DNA of 64,000 nucleotides from Agarophyton chilense. Its lineage: Eukaryota; Rhodophyta; Florideophyceae; Gracilariales; Gracilariaceae. This document shows positions 54,481-64,000 of this stretch, piece by piece. The translations under genes and the position numbers were made by a program. Positions within the stretch are counted from its first letter, which is position 1. The number at the start of each line of letters is the position of its first letter. The stretch covers positions 1,674,001 to 1,738,000 of the forward strand of contig JARGXX010000001.1 in the NCBI GenBank assembly GCA_030374765.1, in the 5' to 3' direction. The notes beneath the pieces were generated by a model. It was not told where the DNA came from and did no database searches. It was given only the letters and a program-made list of their open reading frames with translations.

Positions 54481-56640
54481 GGATCGATAGTCGTCACCGA
54501 GGCTCCAACGCCAACCATGGGACTCTTTATTGACAGCACTACGTGCACACTTTATGCTTGGTATCAATAGCCTTTGAATTGAAGCCTTTCAAAAAAAATT
54601 AAATTTCGAAGGGTACAACCGTGGGTTCAAACTCCAAAAAAAACTCTTGATATTTCTTTGAATCTCAAGACAGAACCTTTACTGGTACCGAAACAAAGAT
54701 ATGTCTTTTCTATAGCAATATAGCTTATTAACTTATTGGCAAAGCGAAAATGTCACACACAAACAGTTTTACTACACAACCAATTCTCTTGAAAGCAATT
54801 GGTAGACATTTGTTCTTAATGCTTAACAATATTCAAAGTTGAATTGTGAATAATTTTTTTCTCTTTATGTAACATCCAAACTTCCTGTATCTATTTGATA
54901 GTTTTCGAACCATCCCAGGTCTGTGCCCAACTTTTTCTTTAGCTTCAATTCAGTAGGCTATGTAACTTCAATGAGCTACATGAAAAGAATCTCGGGCTGT
55001 GCCCGACGTTTTATTCTGGCTAGAGCAGCAAACAAAGGTGTGCATGTATCCGGTTCCAAAACAGTTCTGGGGCTTCGCCCAAGTTTCCTTAAGGCCTTAC
55101 TTTTATAAAACTTCAAGCTGTGTCTGAAATTGTATTCTGTTTGTATCAGTGAACTTGGCTGTAGAAAATGATATGCCTTAGCTGATATTTGAAAAGATTG
55201 AGCACGAATGTCAGACATCGAAGCTATCGTTGATATGTACGGCACGATTTCGTGCAACCGTGCCACAGCAAAAAGAGAGAGGCATCATCTATGTTACGAT
55301 GTCACAAGAAATTTGTTTGGCAATCATTGCGTTCCAAGCACATTGGTTCGCGGCGACGGTTCGTTTTGGTCTCGCAGTTTGTAAGGCGACAGAAACAGCT
55401 TCATTATCGGCGCACTATCTCCGGAGCCAAAGCCCACAAAAGTGGCGCCGCCCGGACGGTTCGCATGTCGGATAACGGCGATGTTGATGTATTGAATTCT
55501 TGTGCACGAATCAAAGAGGGAGCCAGATTTTTAAAATAGAAACATATGCCGTTCATGACGCTGCTATTTTGAACTCCTAGGAGCTAGAAACTTGAAAGGT
55601 GACCCTTTAAAATACACTTAAGTACAATCCACCGATTGTCATCCGTTTTGAAGGTTGCACAAACCCCTGATTGGAACTCCATCTTCTGATCTGTGTTGAA
55701 AAACAGACTCTGCGAACGGAGCGAGTTTTCAATGAGGTACATACTTACGAGATGTAGAACACGCGTGTGCTGTGCTCCGTAGAGGAGTCCTACCTCTCCC
55801 ATAATTAAGCCAATCGCCTCTCCGAAGTTGGCATCGATGTGACCTCGCGCGTCGTTTCTACCCTACGCTCTTCGCTATCCCTCTTGGTCAGTGCAACGTT
55901 TCGCAACCCCTCGCGCCTTTTCTGTGAACTTCAAGAAATCTAGCCTTTCGTTTTGTTCCCAACTTCTTTCTTCCCCACACAAATGGCACTCAAAACTATG
56001 TCAATCTGATTCGTGAACAGCATGAAAAGAAAGCAGCCCTCGTCATTTACGAGCCGAAAGAGACCAATGTCGTCAATCGATGTAACTCCACAGGAAAAAC
56101 AATCGCTATAGACTGTCAAAGACTACCGTCTGTCCGGTTTCTATTCTAGCATTGCTGACTCTGGTGATACCAACAGTGACGAATCCGATATTTTGAAAAA
56201 CTGTATTCTTGCAAATGTCCCCAACAAAACAGTGCACTCTAAAATGTACCGAACACTCCATGCATAAGGCATTTCGCAGCAAAGGCAATACATATCAACC
56301 ATCTAATGCTCTCTCAAATTATTTAACTGTTTAATAAAGAAGCCTGATGTATATTACGATGAAGTCAAACAAACAGAGTGTATCTCCACGGAAAAACATT
56401 GCTTAACTCCGTTCAGGAAAATGTCCAAATTACCAAATTTCAGCATCAAGATTGTTGATCCTTCTTTCAAACTAGCCGCAAATCCACAGGGTTCCCCTCT
56501 ATTCGTGTAAGAGTCGTGTAAATTTCAACCCACCCACGGAATGAATGTGAAGGGCAAAGCAATGGAAAGCACATCTAATCTTTCCTCTCATATCAATCAC
56601 AATCTTCAATCTACCTCAACGCACCCGTCTCTGTCCCAAA
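54481..56640. other. Intergenic, nothing firmly recognised
   Basis: Short frames only. A 95-codon basic frame at 55252-55539 has no identified relatives. Confidence 0.4.
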
Positions 56641-56659
56641 CCTTTTCTATCTTTTCCTT

Positions 56660-59600
56660 GTCTGGATTTCAGTTTCGGAGATGCAGGCTCTTCTGAAGAA
56701 CCGTGAAAAATTGCAGATGAAGTACTACAGAAATACTAAGGTTTTCGCTCATTGATTCAACCGTTGGCTCTGCCCTCAGAGAATGAACAACATAAACACA
56801 ACTGACTCAGTTTCATGACCAGATGGATACAATAACTAGTTGAGTTGAGCAGCTGGTCAGTCCTGCGAAATCTCTCCAAGAGCAACTAACCGATTTTGGG
56901 AAGTAAAAGGCGCAGTTGCTCAAGGAGCTACAGGAGCTCCGCTAGCTTATATCATGCTTTTGTGAGTCAAGCTTTACCATTTCAGTGAAAATGGCTCTTT
57001 TTATCATGCGATGCTAATATGGACGGCGGGAGAAAGGCTCTGGAGTAAGAACTCTTTGATGTACTGATGTCATTGTGATTGTTTTAGTAACTTCCGAATC
57101 AGTCGCTGGGATGCGATGCCATCGACCGAAGATGTTCAAGTACCGCTAAGAAGCACGTAACCAGCTGAGATGCTCAAACAACAAATCTGTTCGTATCGCA
57201 GCCACAAACGAATGGTTACTGTACCCTCCTCATCAACGCAACTCCTTCACGAAGTCATTTTCTACCGTCGCCGTCGTCTCCGCCGTTGCCGTCGTTTTCG
57301 CCGTCTCGGAGCATGGATGGCTCCACCTGCTCCTTATGGCCTTGTGAAATTGATCTGAAAAACGGTACAGACGCCACGTTACAACGCTCATTCGATCTAA
57401 AGCTGTACTGTACAGCTCGCGAGTACGTATAATTTTCCAAGGGTAGGAATCCGTCTTACAAAGGTATTAACGGTACTTAAGCTACACCACTGCACTGGAT
57501 GCGCGGGCGAGATGGATCTGCATGTCTAGTAGCAAGTCGGGCGAGAAAACGTTATGGAACGAAAGGGGCCACATAAACCTCAACAAGAAGGAGGAAGTAG
57601 AATCGGTTTCAAGATTCTTCCCCGATTTTCTGTTTATACTCAATCACCTTAAGGAGCTTTCGATTGAAAAGGGACCAGAATTGGAAAGATGCGGAAAGTG
57701 GCGACCCCACCACAAGCACCATAAACAAAGCATTCGAAGCGGCATCTAGAATTGTTGAAGAACGCATTGATTTGGCACATATTTATTTTGAAACGACGGT
57801 GGCAGAAAACCATTTCGGTTCATAACGTTCGTCGAACGAAACTTTGAAGAGCTGATGCGAGCACTAATGCTAAACAGATTCGAGAAACACAACTGGATGT
57901 CCAAGTAGCTGAAATTGCAACTGTTTTAAATGTGTTTCGAAACCACTACCGAACCAAATGAACACAACAATTGACCATGATGCGCTTCCAAGTACAGTTT
58001 TTCCCACAGTTCGGATGCCAGTTCTTACGGATATTCCGGGATTGACAAAAATAATTGAAGAAGCAGTACAAATGGGGCGATTTGGAATCGGAGAACGATT
58101 TCATAGGACTTATATATTGGATTAGGCAGAGAAGTGTGAAGAGAATATAAATAAATATTCGAACCAGTATTGGCAAGAATCCTGCCAAAAGGATGAATAT
58201 TAGAAACTGAATAAGTTAGCGAAGCTTGTAAGTGAGGAAATTCTTTATTTGGATCTGTTCAATGCAAAAAGGGCTCTCTGGCAGAAAACGTGATATTCTT
58301 GCACAAAAAGTGGGATTCTGATTGCCGAAGCTGATCCCTCAGCTCATTTTTTTGTACCAAAAAACGTAAAAGTACAAATTGATGTTCTCGAGAAGACATC
58401 CAAGATCACTTCATGAGTTATCGATATGCTGTGGTTAGGCCCATCATTTTACATATCATACGATTATATACACACGTCTTTGGTATTCAGGATACGTGAA
58501 CGCATCGTTTCGCATTCTTGGAAGATTGAATGAGTTTAAATAACGCCACGGACGAATCACAAACATCCAATTCGGAGCGGTGCAATTATACTAGCCATGT
58601 AACTCAAATCGAGAACGAATCCAGGAAAATGAGAAGTGTGAGCGACATAAGGAGTTAGTCCTGCAGTCAATCAACCATGTTGAACATTCAAAGATGGGAA
58701 CATCTATTACTACAATTTGCGAAGCAACATGATGCCACCGATCCAATTTCGGGGTTCTCCAAATCTGCAGAACTACTGATGGATCTTTTTGTGATAACAT
58801 ATACATACGACTCCGAAAATGCGATGAAAGTCGATTCATTCGGAAGCTATGTTCAAAGACTTCGACTTGTTTACAAAAAACACGGCCATCGAGTACCTTG
58901 GTGTTTTCCTTCCACCTCCAACTTGGCGAATGGCAATTTGTTGTTAAAAAATTCCGACTTTGGTTACTTTCATCGTACTTATCGAGTCAGTATTGCACGA
59001 TATGGAGGCAAGAAACTCTAAACAAGACCGATTACTGTTGAAATTGTTTGTGACCGTGCAGAAATGTTTTGGTTTTGTTCAAGTCAAAGGTAGGAAATGG
59101 ACGTAGTTCTGCATTCATTTATATTTCTCGGGTTGTTCCTAGGCTTGCTCTAAGATGATGTTCCAAAATTGCAAGTGAAACATCTATTCATTAGACGCCA
59201 GTCGGCGACTGTCACGTTACCTTTAGCATTCAAGAACTCAACCGTAAAACTTGTTTACAAAATATCTGATTGGGATGGTAACACTCCGCTTTGTTTTCTT
59301 GTCTTTATGGATCCTTTTGTTTCGTTGCATTCGCGGGTTAATCTGAGAAGAAACAATGGTAGGTTCCTATTATCAGATGTTGTTGAAACAAGGACAGGAA
59401 GGTAGTTTTCAAAAGCAAAACCTTTATGTTCAAATTAGTTTGTTTCCTTCTTGAAATGAATATTGGTTGCAATAGAAATTGGGGAAGCTGATTCAAATTC
59501 TTTTCCTAGGCATTCATTTAAGCGCGGTTCTCTACAATTACATAAGTCACTTGGCTACATGGATGAATACATCATGAGGAAACTTGGAATGGTTGGACCG

Positions 59601-59696
59601 AGCGCCTACGCAAATTACTGCCCAGCCTATAACAATGGCTGTCCCCGTGAGCTTCGTAAACGGCGTAGTTGGGAACATATTGTTCGAAACGCCTAG
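56660..59696 (+). pseudogene. Tyrosine recombinase remnant (Crypton-like?)
   Basis: The clearest part is 59463-59696: HSFKRGSLQLHKSLGYMDEY followed by GPSAYANYCPAYN, fitting the His-x-x-Arg and nucleophile Tyr of a tyrosine recombinase C terminus. Upstream in broken frames are a helical block at 58677-58870 (AELLMDLFVITYTY, VDSFGSYVQRLRLVYKKHG) like a core-binding domain, and 59169-59405. A coiled-coil-like piece at about 56680-56935 (SLQEQLTDFGK) may be the front. Crypton transposons carry such recombinases; the assignment within the superfamily is uncertain. Several stops; not functional. Confidence 0.5.
57264..57308. repeat. (CCGTCG)-type degenerate microsatellite
   Basis: Imperfect CCGTCG/CCGTTG units; the Arg-rich reading it gives on the plus strand is an artefact of the repeat. 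Confidence 0.7.
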
Positions 59697-62600
59697 GCTT
59701 GTAGTATAGTGAGCTACACCGTTGAAGTAGTTATGCCACGTGGTGTACCTAGATGGTTGCCTGCATGCGCCGTGTACTACAGTGGTTTACTCTGCAATTA
59801 GTTTAGATTTTTACTAATTTAATACTAGTTAGATAAAAGAAAGTAGATAGGGAGGCGCACCTCAAGGGCATCTTCTCATGGCCACGTGGCCCGGAGCGCC
59901 ACCGTAGGTCGGGTGGCTGTCGCGATATATCTACACCAAGCATGTCCACCCCTTTCACTATTGTAAAGACAAGCACCTACTACACATTTATTACGGCTTT
60001 CGGTTTCCACAGTCGACCATAAAAGTAAGCCTAGTGTCCTTACAGTTTTCCGGACCCGCGTGCGCTGTGCATCATCGTCTACCAACATGGTCTCAGTTAG
60101 CCCGCCGTTCCCGTTGCACCGTTCCGTGGCTGGTGCTACCACACGTTACGGGTATCCTCAATCTCCGCCTCCAAGGTTGAGCACATCCTGCGCTTCTGTG
60201 GTATTCCACTGAAGACCGTAGATGTCCCGGTGCAGTGGGTATCCACAGAAATAACGGCAAAGAGCGGGTGCCGCCTTGCGAGCGACGGTTCTTAGAGAAA
60301 AAGAGAGTGTGCGGAAAGCAACCAGGTGTGCTTAAACAATGGGGATAGTACGTGTATTCGCGAGGCGGATGTCCAGATACGGCGGTACGTAATGCATACG
60401 ACATTGGCTCGACAAACCTTGTGATATCACAAGTAACCAGGGAACAGTAGGGAAAACAACAACGAAACAAAACACACACACACAGAAAGCTGTAGAAAAA
60501 GGGCGGAAAATGCGCAACGGTAGAGGGTATCCTCGGAACAAGAGCTATAGATCAGAACGGTTATGAACTGATTCTAAAGGTGCCCCTTTGTGGTGAAACA
60601 CTTCTAGGACTCAGCAAGATGGTGTTTAGGTTGGTTGTTGGGCGGCCTTTCGCTGTCCTCACCGGGGCCTTGCACCTTTTAATGTGCCAAGAGGCAAAGA
60701 AATTACTCTACAGTAATGCATACACGTGGGGTGCCACAACACAATTTTCTAAGTAGTACCAAATAAACTATTTGGTGATGGCACCTTACAGTGTAAACTA
60801 CATACGGTACTTCTTAATTATATTTCTCCTGTCCAAACCTTTCCATGAAGTAATTCTTCTCATAACTTCTCGTAATCGAGTATAGCCCAAGCAATAGCTT
60901 ATGAATGCCATATCGCGACTTCGTAGTATTTCGAACGGTCGAACTCGGGCGTATCCAGAATTCTACAGCTTCCTAGAACCGACATATCTCACAACCCCTC
61001 TCCTGTTTCCGTATATTTCTAGACTTCATAGTTAGGAGCATATGGTTGAAAAAGCCCAAGCTATCGAAAGAGAAGCAAGCTGGGTCACCAATGATATTGC
61101 GTTTAATGGGTTCGAGAAAATTATTTGGGGCGAAACAATGTGAGAAACCTTCGACAATTGTGCGCAAAATTGGGCGCAGCTATACCAGTCAAGATTGTGT
61201 ATTTCGTTTCTGGTGCGTGAAGTAACAATTTCTAACAATGTCCATTACACTGGCATAATCGAAGACTAATCGAACAGAGTGCGTAATGCGAGGCTGTTAC
61301 ACTTCCACACTTCGAAGACAGATACGGATGATCTTAAAGACAGGGCGTGTCTGCATCTACATGAATAGCAAGAGAGAAGATCAAGACCAAATCGATTACC
61401 ACTCTTGTAATGATCTGAACTCTGTGCAGGAGAGTATATAGGTTAAAATTCTGTTGTTCAGAGGACGCGATGCGAGGCTGAGCATCTTACGGAACCGATT
61501 TATGAGAATATTATCATCAATTTGTCAGCGTATGAAAGGAGCGAGTTTCTTTTTCTCTCCAAGGACAACTTTAAGTTTGAAGAAAAGGACGACGAAGAGT
61601 AGAAGGCAAGCAGCGAGGCTCTGAAGAAGAAGTTCTAGCCGCTTACAAACTTCCTCAAGTAGAAGCTTAGGAACAGAGCGTGTAAGATGATAATGGTGAA
61701 GGCTTCCAATCGACTGATCCAAAGTGTTTCATTTTTTCTACGGACCAGTACGGGTATTCTGCGCACATGGAAATCATTATTAAAGCATAGGCTATAAAAT
61801 TTGTTCAAGATCGGGTTTGTTTTTTTTTGAAGCCTTCGTTCTATTCTTTTCTTTTTCTTTTACACTCGACGGCTTTGTTCGCTCACAGACATGTTTGAAG
61901 GCCGAGGCAGTCCTTTCTGTTTCCGTAGTCAAGCCACTGCATCCTGTTCTCTTCATTTATTGGTTCACGGTATTTCGTGCATTTTGATGAAGCTAAGTGT
62001 GTCGTATTAATATCAAGCTCATCGGTTTCCAACTCCGAGATGGTAAGTACCGGATTTGTAAATACAATCTTTGAGACAAACAAATGAGAAACACAGTCAT
62101 AGTGATAAACGTGTTTAAATGTTTGACCCATGTTATCTTCCAGTAAAACTAAATAGATGCAACAGTTTTCTGGGTGTCTACGATGGATGAAAAGGTTTAA
62201 AAAAAGCCAGATAGCAGAAGAAAGACTTGCAAAGAAACGGCAATGGTGATAAGTCCAAAGCTGTGTCTTTTGCGGGTTTAAATTTAAACCCGGAACTTAT
62301 GTGGCACACGCAAACCGTACTGCTACAACCTGGTCTCTGAGGGTAGTTCTTAACAGGCGTGAATGAAAATTTGTCTTTTTGCAATACCCTCTCTAAAATG
62401 CCAAATCTCGGGATAATTTCAAATCTGATTCAACGTAATCGGTAACCCTAAACAATCCCCCACATAACCCGGATATCCGTGCAAGTATTGGTGAATTATT
62501 TGTCGAGAAAAACCCTTCAGTAGCATGACTGACGGATTCTATTCTTGTAGGGTGTCCGGTATCTTACAGAAAATGTCAAACGTAGGGGATGAAAGCAAGA

Positions 62601-63100
62601 CTACTCGACAGCAACGATAAATTATTTATTGGGAAATGCTAGAAAATCTTGTATAAATTCAGAAACGTCCATTGTTTTCGTCATCTTAACAACCAAAAAT
62701 TGGTCAAATTCACAGGGTTTTAACAACAGTTCACTATAGCCTACCTGAACACTATATGAAACAAATACGATATTTGACGTTTTTTGTCGTTTACTACACG
62801 GTTCTCAACTGAAAAATAATGAAAATATTGATTTGACCACACAAACAGCTCAGATCCCCAAATGGGGGATCCTCACCCACTTCGTACCCAATGGGGCACT
62901 TGGCTCAATAGATCATACTATGTAAAATCGGCTAGATATTCCTAAAGCGGGGGAGTCATGGGTCCCATAGCCAGGAACGGGGACAAAGGCATGCAGGAAA
63001 CACTAAAAGGACGGGTGGGTTAGGGAGGGAGAAAACGTACTTGGCGAGGACAATGGCATACCAGCAGAGGTCAGGTTGGGGACGACCTCTGCCGGTGTGT
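59697..63100. other. Gene-poor stretch with small repeats
   Basis: No supported gene. It contains a short CA run (about 60472-60485) and a GATCCCC/GGGGATC inverted repeat (62853-62871). Minus frames at 60093-60479 and 59876-60142 show no domain. Confidence 0.4.
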
Positions 63101-63203
63101 TATCACCTTGACTTCCACAGCGTCCACGTGTCAGCCGTGTATATTTTCATTACAAAAAATCTTTCGGTCTTCAGTAGGATGAAAAGTCCAAACAGCCTCC
63201 TGG

Positions 63204-63226
63204 CTTGGGGGTTGTCAACCCCCAAG
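63204..63226. repeat. Perfect 11-bp inverted repeat, 1-nt loop
   Basis: CTTGGGGGTTG and CAACCCCCAAG flank a single T, just after the recombinase frame. It could be a terminator-like hairpin or part of an element end; no function is shown. Confidence 0.6.
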
Positions 63227-63280
63227 AGACTCGCGTAGAGAGCCGGAATAGCCACTTCTCCCCACCTGGCGGGCCGTCCA

Positions 63281-64000
63281 TCACACACCACCTTGAGAAA
63301 AGAACCACCTTGAGTCCGGCGTTGTAGATATCCTTCGGTCAAAGTAGACAGATAGCATACCCTGCGAAGAGGATGCCCAATCGTAGAGAGCGAGTAACTC
63401 AACGACCGATCCTCCACGCAGAATTCGTTCCGTCAATGACCCCATTCGCATGCTATGCGACGAGTAGCAACAACCCTCCGGCGCGTGGACTCCATCAGAC
63501 TCCAGTAGCAGTTGCAATCGCTGCTGCATCCATCCCGCAATCGGGCGCCTCCCAGAAAAAAAGATACTGCGAGGCCGACCCACGCATCGACAGATGCTTC
63601 ACCACCAAAGACAACGGCGTCTCCACTTCATCTTGACCCGGCGGCACATAGCTCCTCGGACCCCTCAGAACCGCCTCATCCGTTGCCCTTCCCTTCAAAA
63701 ACCACACTAGCACCTCACACCGGCGGGACGTAAGCACGTAGATATCTTCAACCTTGATATGTAGGACACTTGACTCTCTCAGGCCAAATATGAAGGCGAA
63801 CACCACCATCGCTGCATCTCGCACGCACGTCGCACTTGCCGCCGCCGCCATCCCCTTCCTCCAGATCTGTCTCGCAGCCCAGCACCCATCCCCACCCGCA
63901 CATCTGCGAGAGGGAACCGTTTACTCTCCCACTTCTTGTACGCCTTGATCACCCTCTGGAGAGGGGGGTACTCCGTCGGCGTCGGAGGCAGCGGTAGGTT
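63281..64000 (-). pseudogene. Tyrosine recombinase, DIRS/Crypton type, cut by window end
   Basis: On the minus strand 63495-63851 reads RDAAMVVFAFIFGLRESSVL (first catalytic Arg) and EVLVWFLKGRATDE (beta-hairpin Lys). After a frameshift near 63540, 63281-63583 gives HSMRMGSLTE (His-x-x-Arg), YDWASSS (Trp) and VYFDRRI (nucleophile Tyr). All catalytic positions of the family are thus present in order. Upstream, in another frame, VIKAYKKWESKRFPLAD may be the core-binding domain, with a second frameshift near 63830-63900. The gene continues beyond the window. DIRS-like retrotransposons and Cryptons both carry such enzymes; nothing here decides between them. Confidence 0.65.

Noticed and set aside
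57170..57358. Arg-rich 62-codon frame
   Set aside because: Produced by a degenerate CCGTCG microsatellite.
1..64000. CRISPR arrays, tRNA and rRNA genes
   Set aside because: No regularly spaced short repeats, no convincing tRNA arms and no rRNA sequence were found on either strand by reading.

Overview
The window is nuclear DNA of a eukaryote with few, short introns. It most resembles a red alga of the florideophyte type, but this is an inference: there is no rRNA or plastid gene to settle it. The pointers are mostly intronless host genes, three small GT-AG introns all close to start codons, one probable plastid-targeted membrane protein, and a compact gene island set in sequence full of decayed transposons.

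Layout. 1-2747 is gene-poor and holds a 507-bp non-autonomous element with terminal inverted repeats (1149-1655). 2748-14076 is a Ty3/Gypsy chromovirus (element E1): two ~920-bp LTRs, primer-binding site, gag, protease, an RT missing about 345 bp, RNase H, integrase, chromodomain and polypurine tract. It also has a long gene on the opposite strand between pol and the 3' LTR. 14077-17339 contains a decayed Tc1/mariner element (15297-16322). 17340-36302 is the host gene island: a PPP4R1-like HEAT protein, an orphan type I membrane protein, a CMC4-like twin-cysteine protein, GPN3, RPLP0, a MESH1/HDDC3-type HD hydrolase, a plastid-type membrane protein, UTP4, an SLC35-type transporter, an SLC25A38-like mitochondrial carrier and a two-RRM protein. 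Most neighbours are head-to-head or tail-to-tail.

From 36303 onward the DNA is again gene-poor. It holds a broken PIF/Harbinger transposase next to a broken fragment of the host gene for coatomer beta' (38800-40610). A second Ty3/Gypsy chromovirus (E2, minus strand, 42217-52560) follows, with the same kind of antisense gene at the same place. Next come a strongly strand-skewed segment with an orphan ORF (52561-54480) and two unrelated tyrosine-recombinase remnants (about 56660-59700, and 63281 to the window end).

The most interesting signal is the antisense accessory gene shared by E1 and E2. The two elements are strongly diverged, yet each carries a >600-codon gene opposite to gag-pol, between the chromodomain and the polypurine tract. 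The two proteins share aligned motifs and a Pro/Ala/Ser-rich C-terminal half. Both copies are broken now, but keeping it in two lineages suggests it once served the elements.
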